From Oscillospiraceae bacterium (lineage in GTDB: Bacteria; Bacillota; Clostridia; Oscillospirales; Acutalibacteraceae), in NCBI GenBank assembly GCA_009777055.1, contig WRMQ01000015.1, forward strand, positions 1 to 39,298: a DNA stretch of 39,298 nt, given 5' to 3'. Positions 30,376-37,454 of the stretch are shown piece after piece. The notes beneath the pieces were generated by a model that saw only the letters and a list, made by a program, of their open reading frames with translations, did not search any database and was not told the origin of the DNA. A program made the translations under genes and the position numbers. Positions within the stretch are counted from its first letter, which is position 1, and each line of letters opens with the position of its first letter.

Positions 30376-31239
30376 TTACGCGAACAGCGTCACCAGGGGC
30401 GCGAGCAGGCGCAGGGCTGTTACAAGAACGCGGTCAAGCAGTGTAAACAAGGGCCGCAGAATGCCCAGAAGCACATCCAGCGCGCCGGGGCTCACAGGGG
30501 CGAGGGTCTGTGTGCCGTCGATGGTATCCAGCAGCACCCTGGCGATCACGGCGTGCCCGCCGGCGGCGGGGTGCGTCATGTCGATGGACACCATAAAATA
30601 CCTGCCCTGAAACGCGGTATAGACGTCCGCGATCAGGTAGGCGCCCGGATTATCCGCCAGATAGGCGTAGACGGCGGCGTTGTTTCCGCCCACCGCGGCG
30701 TTATAGGCCTCGGTCAGCGAGGGCAGCAGGGGAACAAAGGGATTGTAAAGGGTCTGCACGATCAGCATGGCGTCCGGATTCAGCGCGCGGATGCCGTCGA
30801 CGATGCCGGTGAAGTTTTCCCGGAAGGCGGCATGCAGGGGCTCCATCAGGCTGTAGTCGCCCAGCAGCCCGTTGACAAACAGGGCGGCGAAGCGCTCCGC
30901 GTGGAGAAAGTCGTTGCCGCCGATGGATACCGCGATGATATCCGCCCCGGCGATCTCCTCCCGGATAGCCTCATCGGTTTCCACCTTCACGCGCATCAGC
31001 GCGGAGCTGTCGCCGCCCGCGCCGCGGTTGCTCAAGGCATAGCCCTTCTCCTCCGCCACAAGCCAGGCGTAGGCGTCGTTCTTGTCGTTTACCCCGGAGC
31101 CCGCCGCGATGGAATCCCCCAGCACCAAAAGCTTTAGGGGCTCCTCCGGCGGGTTCGCGTAGGATATCAGGCCGAAAAACAGCCACACCAGCGCCGCGCA
31201 GAGCAGTCCAGCGGCGAGCCTTTTCATGTTTTTCTTCAT
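30376..31239 (-). CDS. Secreted SGNH/GDSL-family esterase
   Basis: 287 aa. N-terminal signal/anchor (LAAGLLCAALVWLFFGLISY). Block I LLVLGDSIAAGSG with Ser nucleophile, block III VSIGGNDFL, block V MTHPAAGGH with Asp and His: all catalytic residues of the SGNH family. C-terminus (LLGILRPLFTLLDRVLVTAL...) is a long hydrophobic or amphipathic helix, unusual for this family and similar in style to the end of the lipase-like protein at 32440. Substrate could be a lipid, acetylated glycan or teichoic acid ester. First-to-start relation: downstream of the cystatin-like lipoprotein gene by about 27 bp, same strand. Confidence 0.85.
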   Translation of the reverse strand: MKKNMKRLAAGLLCAALVWLFFGLISYANPPEEPLKLLVLGDSIAAGSGVNDKNDAYAWLVAEEKGYALSNRGAGGDSSALMRVKVETDEAIREEIAGADIIAVSIGGNDFLHAERFAALFVNGLLGDYSLMEPLHAAFRENFTGIVDGIRALNPDAMLIVQTLYNPFVPLLPSLTEAYNAAVGGNNAAVYAYLADNPGAYLIADVYTAFQGRYFMVSIDMTHPAAGGHAVIARVLLDTIDGTQTLAPVSPGALDVLLGILRPLFTLLDRVLVTALRLLAPLVTLFA

Positions 31240-31266
31240 ATCGCTAACCTGTCTTTATTTCGTTTT

Positions 31267-31632
31267 TTACTCCGCCTTTTGCGCGATACCGATGAGCTCC
31301 GCCCGGCCGCCATCGGGCAGCTGGCTGATATAGATAAACACGGTATAAGGCGTGGCGCCGTCCGCCGGCGTGGCGGTGGCCGTAAAGCGGTAATTCGTGC
31401 CAGCCACCACCTGGGTGGAAACCAGCAACGGCTCATAGGAGGTTTCGGTGAAATTCTGGTATTCCAGGACCTCGGTAAAAACCGCGAGATCCTGCGCCGA
31501 GAGCTCCCTGTCGGCGGAATACGGGCCCGGCGCGGTTGGCGGGGGCTCTCCCCTGTCTTTTCCACAGGCCGCCGGCAGCAGCAGAATGGCCGCCAGCGAC
31601 AGCAGCAGGGCTGTTCTGATAAATCTTTTCAA
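31267..31632 (-). CDS. Cystatin/stefin-like lipoprotein
   Basis: 121 aa starting with TTG at 31632 after GAGGTG. Lipoprotein signal with LPAAC (Cys23). The mature domain has a helix (AQDLAVFTEVLEYQNF), then STQVVAGTNYRFTATATP containing QVVAGTNY, identical to the papain-binding first hairpin of animal stefins, and a later SQLPDGGRAELIG where stefins have the QSLP hairpin. Size (about 95 residues) fits one cystatin domain. Known cystatins block papain-like cysteine peptidases; bacterial members exist but are little studied. Here it would be displayed on the membrane outer face. Identification is from motif memory. Confidence 0.7.
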   Translation of the reverse strand: MKRFIRTALLLSLAAILLLPAACGKDRGEPPPTAPGPYSADRELSAQDLAVFTEVLEYQNFTETSYEPLLVSTQVVAGTNYRFTATATPADGATPYTVFIYISQLPDGGRAELIGIAQKAE

Positions 31633-31656
31633 CGCGGTACACCTCGCAATACGAAA

Positions 31657-32193
31657 TTAACGCAGCAAAAGCAGCAGCGCCAGGGACTGCGGCAAAATCC
31701 CGAAGAACCAGTTGCGCAGGGCAAGGGACCAGCCGACATAGGCCCGGAAATGATCCTTTACGCAGTCCTCATAGATCGCCGCGCCGCCCTCGGCATAGTC
31801 AGACAGCTTGCCGCTGAGGAAAATCTCCTCCATGGTATCCGCCTCGCCGATTTCCAGCTCCTCCATCAGCGCGGCGATGGCCGTTTGGTATTCCTCGGTG
31901 AAGTCCTCGAAGGTCTTGCCGCTTTGGAGCACCAGGTTCTCGGGTCTCGTGCCCCACGCGCGCATGTGGCCGGCGGCGACCAGCATGGGCAGCAGGGCTG
32001 CGATGTATTCCTGGGACTGCTCCTGCGTGAGCTCCGCCGCGCGCAGGGCATCCGCCGGAGCGGCGAGCTCTTTGGCGAAGGCGGCGGCGTTGACGCCGGC
32101 AAGCGGGCCAGCGGCGGAGGCGCCCAGGGCGCACGCGCCGCACAGCAGCGCCATCGCCAGCAGGATTGACAGCATGCGTTTGGATTTTGTCAT
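31657..32193 (-). CDS. Secreted hypothetical protein
   Basis: 178 aa from ATG 32193 after AAGGGAGAGAG; upstream in-frame ATGs lack a site. Signal peptide MLSILLAMALLCGACALGAS, with AAG cleavage-type end. The mature part is helical and acidic (LTQEQSQEYIAALLPMLVAA, FEDFTEEYQTAIAALMEEL) and ends in a hydrophobic tail (FFGILPQSLALLLLLR). No family recognised. It is first in a minus-strand group with the cystatin-like lipoprotein and SGNH esterase (gaps of 24 and 27 bp), so the three may act together on the cell surface. Confidence 0.65.
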   Translation of the reverse strand: MTKSKRMLSILLAMALLCGACALGASAAGPLAGVNAAAFAKELAAPADALRAAELTQEQSQEYIAALLPMLVAAGHMRAWGTRPENLVLQSGKTFEDFTEEYQTAIAALMEELEIGEADTMEEIFLSGKLSDYAEGGAAIYEDCVKDHFRAYVGWSLALRNWFFGILPQSLALLLLLR

Positions 32194-32378
32194 GGTCTCT
32201 CTCCCTTTCATCATACAAAATACGTATGTCGCCATACTGGTAAAAAGATGCAAATGTCCTATTTGCGCTCCATGGACATTTTATCAGAAAACAGAGCCGA
32301 TTGCAAGCCTTTTTTCTTTGGGATTTCCGGGATTTTGAAACGGCATGACATCATATGAGGTGAGCGGCATGTTTTTTA

Positions 32379-32407
32379 TTGCTTTTTTTTCACATCTGTG
32401 CTATACT
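32379..32407 (+). promoter_or_regulatory. Sigma-A promoter of lipase-like gene
   Basis: -35 TTGCTT (32379-32384), 17-bp T-rich spacer, -10 TATACT (32402-32407); start codon 32 bp further, after AAAAGGGGAG. Confidence 0.75.
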
Positions 32408-32439
32408 TCTTTCCAGCACAATAAAAGGGGAGTAATTAT

Positions 32440-33978
32440 ATGAAATTTGCCCGATATTCCCGCAAGGCCCTCGCGGTTTTGCTGAGCCTGCTCCTCCTCC
32501 TCGCCGCTTTGGGCGCCGGCGCTTCCGCCGCCCCGGCGGCATGCTCCTGCCGGGAACTTCCCCGGGTGTTCGTGCCGGGCATCGGCGCTCCGCTCTACCG
32601 CAGCTTTGGCTTGCCGGAGCAGGAAACGCTGGGCGTTGTGGATCTGGCGGGGCTGCGGGCGGCGATCCTTCCCGTGGCGCTGAAGCTGATTCAGGCCGTG
32701 GCCCAAAAAAGCTGGGATCCCGCCGCCGACGCGCTGAGCGCCCTGGCCTATGGGATGTTCCGGCACCTGCTGGTGGACGAGGAGGGCGTCAGCGCGCAGC
32801 CCGTCACCGCAAGGGCCGTTCTGAACCCGGATCAGGACCACAGAAACGGCGGGATGTACGTCTTCGAGTACGACTGGCGGATGGACCCCATGGAGAGCGC
32901 CATGGCGCTTCACGCGTTCATACAGGATGTCAAAGAGGCGACGGGGCACGAAAAAGTTGCGCTCATCCCCACCAGCGAGGGCGCCTGTATCGCAATGGCA
33001 TATTTCGCCCAGTATGAATATAATGATATCGCGCATTATATTCCCGTGGCGGGGGCCCACAACGGGCTGACCATGGTGGGCGAGCTGTTCAACCGGAACG
33101 TGGAGCTGAGCGCGGATATCACGGCGGAATACATGCGCAGCATCGCGCGCACCATGGGCGAGGGGGCGATCCGGCTGCTGATTCCCCTGGCCGACCTGCT
33201 GGAGCAAAGCGGCCTGGTGGATTTGCTGGTCCGCGCGCTGTCGGTTCTGCTGGACAACTGCGCCGACAAGGTCTTCGACGACGCGCTGATCCCGCTGTTT
33301 GTGCAGTGGCCCGCCCTGTGGGCCTTCGTGCCGGACGAATATTATGAATCCGCCAAAACGGCGCTGCTGGGCGATGCCAAATACGATAACTTCAAGGTGA
33401 TGATCGACGCCTATCATTACGCCGCCGGGCCCGGTCTGGCGGACGGTCTCCTCCTGGAGGCCTCGAAGACGGCGAGGGTCTCGATTATGGCCTGCTACGG
33501 CCTGCCCTCCCAGCCCTTCGCGCCCAATCTGCGCGGCGTGGACGCCGACGGCCTCATCGATACGGCCCGGGAAAGCAGCGGCGCCGTCACGGCGGGGCTG
33601 TGGAGCACCTTCCCGGCGGACTATACCCAGCAGGGAGCCGATTGCCACGGCCACATCTCCCCGGACAGGCGCGTGGACGCGAGCACCTGCCTGTTCCCCG
33701 ACCAAACCTGGTTCTTTAAATACACCAGCCACTTCGACTGTATCTATGAGAATTTCCTTGACTTCCTGATTTACAGCGAAACGCCGCCCACGGTATTCAC
33801 CAGCGGGGACTGGCCGCAGTTCCTCACCCACAACGGGGACGGGACCTTCCGGCCCACGGCTCCGGAGGAGGCCCCCGCCCGGGGAATGACCCTGCTTCGC
33901 AGCATCTGGAGCCTGATCATCGCGGCGCTGCGCGTGGCCTGGGTTCAAATTTTTGAACCCCTACAGTCTAAAATCTAA
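32440..33978 (+). CDS. Secreted lipase-like protein, paralogue of the sortase-anchored one
   Basis: 512 aa. Signal peptide ALAVLLSLLLLLAALGAGAS, then CSCRELPRVFVPGIGAPLY. The nucleophile-elbow position reads ALIPTSEGACIAMAYFAQY: Pro-x-Ser-x-Gly, not Gly-x-Ser-x-Gly. Shares with the protein at 22431 the C-terminal part GHISPDRRVDASTCLFPDQT and WPQFL. Lacks a sorting signal; it ends in a hydrophobic helix and VQIFEPLQSKI, these last residues and the stop being encoded by a GTAGGGG palindrome and heptanucleotide array. Activity is plausible but uncertain because of the altered elbow. Confidence 0.7.
   Translation: MKFARYSRKALAVLLSLLLLLAALGAGASAAPAACSCRELPRVFVPGIGAPLYRSFGLPEQETLGVVDLAGLRAAILPVALKLIQAVAQKSWDPAADALSALAYGMFRHLLVDEEGVSAQPVTARAVLNPDQDHRNGGMYVFEYDWRMDPMESAMALHAFIQDVKEATGHEKVALIPTSEGACIAMAYFAQYEYNDIAHYIPVAGAHNGLTMVGELFNRNVELSADITAEYMRSIARTMGEGAIRLLIPLADLLEQSGLVDLLVRALSVLLDNCADKVFDDALIPLFVQWPALWAFVPDEYYESAKTALLGDAKYDNFKVMIDAYHYAAGPGLADGLLLEASKTARVSIMACYGLPSQPFAPNLRGVDADGLIDTARESSGAVTAGLWSTFPADYTQQGADCHGHISPDRRVDASTCLFPDQTWFFKYTSHFDCIYENFLDFLIYSETPPTVFTSGDWPQFLTHNGDGTFRPTAPEEAPARGMTLLRSIWSLIIAALRVAWVQIFEPLQSKI
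33941..33964 (-). repeat. GTAGGGG palindromic repeat, copy 3
   Basis: Exact reverse complement of 14618-14641. Lies in the last codons of the lipase-like gene and directly adjoins a heptanucleotide array. Confidence 0.78.
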
Positions 33979-33999
33979 AATCTAATATCTAACATCTAA
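33965..33999 (-). repeat. Heptanucleotide repeat array before degV
   Basis: Five 7-mers: AGTCTAA, AATCTAA, AATCTAA, TATCTAA, CATCTAA. In reverse complement this is the TTAGAnn unit found at 17641-17675. It ends 8 bp before the degV ribosome site AAGGAG. Confidence 0.8.
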
Positions 34000-34016
34000 A
34001 AAATAAGGAGCCCCCT

Positions 34017-34907
34017 ATGCCAGAGCAAAAGCCCGTCGTTATCACCGCGGACAGCTCCGCCGACCTCCCCGCCGATATCCGGGAGGAGTTCGCCATTCAC
34101 TTTTTGCCGATCTATGTGCAATTGGATGGGACGTTCTATCAGGACTGCGTGGATATTTTCCCCCGGGATATCTATGAGGCTTTTGACCGGCGGGGTATAC
34201 TGCCCAAAACGGCGGCGCCCTCCATCGGGGAATACCAGAGCTTTTTCCGGCAATTCACCGAGCGGGGCAGCGCCGTGGTGCATCTCTCGCTGAACCATCA
34301 GATGTCCTCCTGCTTCCGCGTGGCCTGCCTCGCGGCGGAGGAGCTGGAGGATGTCCACGTGGTTGATACTCGAAGCTTCTGCACCGCCAGCGGGATGCTC
34401 TGCGTGCAGGCGGCCAGGCTGCGCGACGCCGGGCTCGGGGCCGCGGACATCGCCGCACGCCTGACAGAACTGCGCGGCAAAATCAGGGGCTATTTCATCC
34501 CGGATAACCTGGATTTTATCTCGAAAAGCGGACGCTGCTCCGTGCTGGCCGCCTGGGGCGCGAACCTGCTGAAGCTGCGGCCCATGGTGGCGGTGGACGG
34601 CAGCACCGGCGACCTGATCATCGGCAAGAAGTACCGGGGCCAACGCGTGGCGGTGTATGAGCAGTTCCTCCGGGACGCCTGCGCCATGGCGAGGGATACC
34701 ATGGACAGCGCTCTGGCCTTTTTTATGCACACCCCCGACATGGCGAAGGAGGAATATGAGCGCTACAACGCCCTTGCGAAGGAGCTCCTGCCCCATGTGG
34801 GCCGCCTTGTGACGGACGACGTGGGCTGCACAATTGTGTCCCATGTGGGCAAAAACTGCGTGGCGCTGATCACCATCGACGCGTCAGCGCAGCCATCCGG
34901 GGCTTGA
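34017..34907 (+). CDS. DegV family fatty-acid-binding protein
   Basis: 296 aa; ATG 34017 after AAGGAG. VVITADSSADLPADIREEF is the DegV opening; YVQLDGTFYQDCVDI, TAAPSIGEYQSFFRQ, HLSLNHQMSSCFRVA (fatty-acid Ser region) and VVDTRSFCTASGML follow. The middle GYFIPDNLDFISKSGR and RPMVAVDGSTGDL are also typical. In Gram-positives DegV/FakB proteins hold fatty acids for the FakA kinase. No fakA is in the window. The stop overlaps the tRNA promoter. Name FakB is possible but not assigned. Confidence 0.92.
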   Translation: MPEQKPVVITADSSADLPADIREEFAIHFLPIYVQLDGTFYQDCVDIFPRDIYEAFDRRGILPKTAAPSIGEYQSFFRQFTERGSAVVHLSLNHQMSSCFRVACLAAEELEDVHVVDTRSFCTASGMLCVQAARLRDAGLGAADIAARLTELRGKIRGYFIPDNLDFISKSGRCSVLAAWGANLLKLRPMVAVDGSTGDLIIGKKYRGQRVAVYEQFLRDACAMARDTMDSALAFFMHTPDMAKEEYERYNALAKELLPHVGRLVTDDVGCTIVSHVGKNCVALITIDASAQPSGA

Positions 34908-34932
34908 CAACGAACGAAGATTGCAATATAAT
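34904..34932 (+). promoter_or_regulatory. Consensus sigma-A promoter of tRNA-Pro
   Basis: Perfect -35 TTGACA (34904-34909), 17-bp spacer, perfect -10 TATAAT (34927-34932). Its first bases lie in the degV stop codon. A GATCCCC/GGGGATC hairpin sits between promoter and tRNA. Confidence 0.9.
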
Positions 34933-34961
34933 GAACAGGCGATCCCCCGCGGGGATCTCAT

Positions 34962-35038
34962 CGGGATGTGGCGCAGTTTGGTAGCGCACTTGGTTTGGGA
35001 CCAAGGGGCCGCAAGTTCGAATCTTGTCATCCCGACCA
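34962..35038 (+). tRNA. tRNA-Pro (anticodon TGG)
   Basis: 77 nt with encoded CCA. Acceptor stem CGGGATG / CATCCCG, D-loop GCGCAGTTTGGTAGCGC, anticodon arm CTTGG-TTTGGGA-CCAAG giving TGG, T-arm with GTTCGAATC. All stems are intact. It has its own promoter and terminator, so it is a single-gene transcript. Confidence 0.96.
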
Positions 35039-35040
35039 AA

Positions 35041-35074
35041 AAGCTGTCGGATTCTGCCGACAGCTTTTGTTTTG
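35041..35074 (+). terminator. Terminator of tRNA-Pro
   Basis: AAGCTGTCGG (35041-35050) pairs with CCGACAGCTT (35057-35066) around ATTCTG, followed by TTTGTTTT. Confidence 0.9.
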
Positions 35075-35142
35075 GCTCACGTGAGGATTTTTCATTGCAT
35101 TTTCGACATTTAAGTATTGAACATATTCAAGGAGCTGATCTT

Positions 35143-36018
35143 ATGAAAAAGATGCTGTCCATCCTGCTTGTTCTCGCAATCACAGCCAGTTTCGCTGTTT
35201 GTGTAAGCGCAACAGAACCGCCATATGCCAAAACCGTGATTGGTATAGAGGCTGTATGGAACGGCGAAATTATGCTTGACCCGGAAAGCGCGGCCCCACA
35301 ACCGCTGTTTACACCTGCAAACGTGACCATCACTTTGCATTTTACCGGGGAAGAATCTGAAATCCTTGATGGATGGAATGACTCAGGTAGAACCCTTTAT
35401 CCCTATTGGATAGAAAAAGGCGAAAACTGGTCCTGGTGGATATTTTATGACTTCCTCACTGAGACGAACACGATGACAATTTATTACGAGGATATAAATC
35501 ACCTGAATGCGTATTTGAAGGAGCACCCCGCGCCCCCCCAATGCTCTCACGATAACCTTTATGATGCGGACATTTGCGCGGACTGTGACGCATGGTGGTT
35601 CTATTGGGCACAATACCGCGCCGCGTTACCGCAATCAACCTTTGCCTTTCCTGCGGATTACCTCAAACAATACATTGACAACCAGCGGCCTCTGCCGCAG
35701 CTTAAGCTGAACAAAACAGTGACGGTCAAGCAGCAGCCAACGGCGGGAAAACCGATTGTTGTTGCTTTTACCCCAAAGAAAAGCGGAATGTATTATTTTT
35801 ACAACGGCGTGAAGGGATTGGGATCAGTTACATTTCTGTGCGGACAAGCCAGTGGCGGCGTCGGTTGGGGCCTTGATATTCCGGCCGGCGAAACCTGTTA
35901 TTTCTTTCTTCATGATACACCTGATCTAACGTACAGCCTTACTGTGAAGAGTCGTTTGTGGTTTCTGTTTAACTACTATCTGCTGGGTGGCTGGTTGTGG
36001 ATGTACTGGCTGCCATAA
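35143..36018 (+). CDS. Secreted hypothetical protein
   Basis: 291 aa from ATG 35143 after AAGGAG; a longer frame would run through the tRNA and is rejected. Signal peptide MLSILLVLAITASFAVCVSA. The mature protein has an early beta-rich region (VTITLHFTGEESEIL), a Trp/Tyr-rich middle, a possible metal knuckle CSHDN...CADCDAWW at about residues 150-165, then a beta domain (GMYYFYNGVKGLGSVTFLCG) like those in clostridial surface proteins. C-terminus is hydrophobic (YLLGGWLWMYWLP). No family recognised. Lower G+C than the lipase genes. Confidence 0.7.
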   Translation: MKKMLSILLVLAITASFAVCVSATEPPYAKTVIGIEAVWNGEIMLDPESAAPQPLFTPANVTITLHFTGEESEILDGWNDSGRTLYPYWIEKGENWSWWIFYDFLTETNTMTIYYEDINHLNAYLKEHPAPPQCSHDNLYDADICADCDAWWFYWAQYRAALPQSTFAFPADYLKQYIDNQRPLPQLKLNKTVTVKQQPTAGKPIVVAFTPKKSGMYYFYNGVKGLGSVTFLCGQASGGVGWGLDIPAGETCYFFLHDTPDLTYSLTVKSRLWFLFNYYLLGGWLWMYWLP

Positions 36019-36078
36019 GCTCCCTATATCGGTCCACCTGCCTTTCAGAATACGGATAATGCTTCTTGTTTTTGGCTA

Positions 36079-36918
36079 CTAAATTTGCCAAAAACATTCT
36101 CTTGATGTTATAAATTTACTTTGCATTTCGGCATTAAAATTTTTCGCTTCGTTCTGCATATATTTTTCTGGGATTAATATAATGTTCCCGCCGTCTCTAT
36201 CGTTTCCATAACAACTCAAAAAAGAGCGGTCAATTCTTATCAGGTTTTTTGCCATATAATCGCGGTACTCGCTTAAGTCAGTCATGCTTCCTTCATTACC
36301 CCAGTTCGTAACTTCTTTATTTGGGATTAATTCACCGTCCGCGATTAAAATATCCCTGAACTCCTCAACACTTATTATTTCGTCTGTGCTATTTTTCAAA
36401 TAAAGATTAGCCGATGGGTCAAGCATTATATATTTGTTAAGGCTTTCGCAGTAAACGCAAACAACAACGTGACAATCATTAAACGGTTCTTCATACGGGC
36501 AGCAGGTAATATGAAAGGCTTTTAAGTTATACGCTCGTATTAATTGTGCAAGGGCGAGTGCTAATCCGCGGCAATTTGTCCTGCCTTCGTTCCTATCAGC
36601 AAACTCCATCAAACCTTGTAGTGTTCTCGTGCTTGCTAAACCACCCGGAGGATTGCCGTGTCTGTAACGCGCACAGAACCAGTGCATTAGTGCAATCGCA
36701 GTTTCAACATCGCTCTTACCTTTAACTAAATCATCAAGGCTATATTTTTCGATAATATCAAGTATGTTCTCGCGTTCATCAAATTTATATTCAATCTTGC
36801 CGTTGGATTTTATATTCCCATAATTTGCATATTCTTTTAAAATGTCAATTTTTGCTGTGTCTTTAGGTTCAACTTGGTGTTTATACTTTTTTTCTTCTTC
36901 TTTGGAAAGCCACGCCAT
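36079..36918 (-). CDS. Transglutaminase-like cysteine peptidase-fold protein
   Basis: 279 aa; start after TTTGGAGG. No signal peptide, so probably cytoplasmic. The core TNCRGLALALAQLIRAYNL supplies the Cys, DCHVVVCVYCESLNKYIMLD the His and Asp: the Cys-His-Asp triad and order of bacterial transglutaminase-like (PF01841-type) proteins. N-terminal 100 residues are helical and charged; AIALMHWFCARYRHGNP precedes the core as in the family. Substrate unknown. A+T-rich compared with its host neighbours, and it lies between tRNA-Pro and a tRNA-Tyr fragment, so it may be horizontally acquired. Confidence 0.8.
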   Translation of the reverse strand: MAWLSKEEEKKYKHQVEPKDTAKIDILKEYANYGNIKSNGKIEYKFDERENILDIIEKYSLDDLVKGKSDVETAIALMHWFCARYRHGNPPGGLASTRTLQGLMEFADRNEGRTNCRGLALALAQLIRAYNLKAFHITCCPYEEPFNDCHVVVCVYCESLNKYIMLDPSANLYLKNSTDEIISVEEFRDILIADGELIPNKEVTNWGNEGSMTDLSEYRDYMAKNLIRIDRSFLSCYGNDRDGGNIILIPEKYMQNEAKNFNAEMQSKFITSRECFWQI

Positions 36919-36953
36919 ATACTAACCTCCAAATCATTTGTTGTCAAGAAAAA

Positions 36954-37012
36954 CAATAAAATCCGAACGCCTCGCCAATCAGAAAGATTTGACGGTGGTT
37001 CGGATTTTATTG
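36954..37012 (-). terminator. Terminator-like stem after tRNA-Tyr fragment
   Basis: 15-bp perfect stem CAATAAAATCCGAAC (36954-36968) / GTTCGGATTTTATTG (36998-37012), loop about 29 nt. It starts 3 bp after the CCA end of the tRNA-Tyr fragment, so it was probably that tRNA's terminator. Confidence 0.7.
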
Positions 37013-37015
37013 CCA

Positions 37016-37070
37016 TGGTGGGAGAGAGTGGATTCGAACCACTGAAGTCACTGACGGCAGATTTACAGTC
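37016..37070 (-). pseudogene. 3' fragment of tRNA-Tyr (anticodon GTA), integration scar
   Basis: On the minus strand: CTGTAAATCTGCC (anticodon loop and 3' stem), an extra arm, T-arm GTTCGAATC, and 3' end TCCCACCA with encoded CCA. The 5' part, acceptor and D arm, is absent: beyond 37070 the sequence no longer pairs with the anticodon stem. Tyrosine-integrase elements use the anticodon-loop-to-3'-end part of tRNA genes as att site and leave such a fragment at the far end. The intact tRNA-Tyr should lie beyond the other end of the element. Confidence 0.85.
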
Positions 37071-37391
37071 CATCGAACAAATGTACAAGCTATCAGTGCC
37101 AGAAAATCCATGCCAGCCCGTGCCGTTGGACATTTCGCATAAAGCAACCCAATCCGCTATTTTTATGGCTTTGCACCTCAAGTAGCATTGCGCTCGGTGG
37201 CCGTTTTTGTTTCTGTCCTCTCTTGAGAGGGGAACAGATTCGCTAACCGGCGGGGCAATAGATTAGGCTGTCCTTCCATTGCATATATTGTACCTGATTT
37301 ATCCCGGTATGTCAAGCAAATTTTATCGACGGGGCATGATAAGCAAACTGAAATAGCGAAGCGCTTATCCGTCTAATAATTTCATTTCCGC
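37071..37391. other. Non-coding edge of tRNA-Tyr element
   Basis: No gene supported. Short hairpins (CCTCTC/GAGAGG at 37217-37230; GATAAGC/GCTTATC at 37338-37369) and the first Fic-operator copy. Confidence 0.5.
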
Positions 37392-37440
37392 TTGACAAAT
37401 TGAAATAAGTGAGTTATACTAAGAGCAGTTATTTCAGTTT
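37345..37440. promoter_or_regulatory. Three operator-like 11-mers around the Fic promoter
   Basis: AAACTGAAATA at 37345-37355, AAATTGAAATA at 37397-37407 (just after the -35), and the reverse complement TATTTCAGTTT at 37430-37440. The second and third give an 8-bp inverted pair (TGAAATAA 37401-37408, TTATTTCA 37429-37436) flanking the -10. A repressor, possibly the Fic protein's own winged helix, may bind here. Confidence 0.55.
37392..37420 (+). promoter_or_regulatory. Sigma-A promoter of fic gene
   Basis: Perfect -35 TTGACA (37392-37397), 17-bp spacer, -10 TATACT (37415-37420). Start codon 34 bp further after CAAGGAG. Confidence 0.88.
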
Positions 37441-37454
37441 CAAGGAGATTCTCC

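Noticed and set aside
32401-33948. Very long open frame on the minus strand opposite the lipase-like gene
   Set aside because: Codon-shadow of a G+C-rich gene; no ribosome site, odd composition, and the plus-strand frame has a signal peptide, promoter and paralogue. The same applies to minus frames opposite gatB and the 22431 gene and to plus frames opposite the pst genes.
37021-37185. Plus-strand open frame across the tRNA-Tyr fragment
   Set aside because: The sequence is explained by the tRNA fragment and its terminator; no ribosome site.
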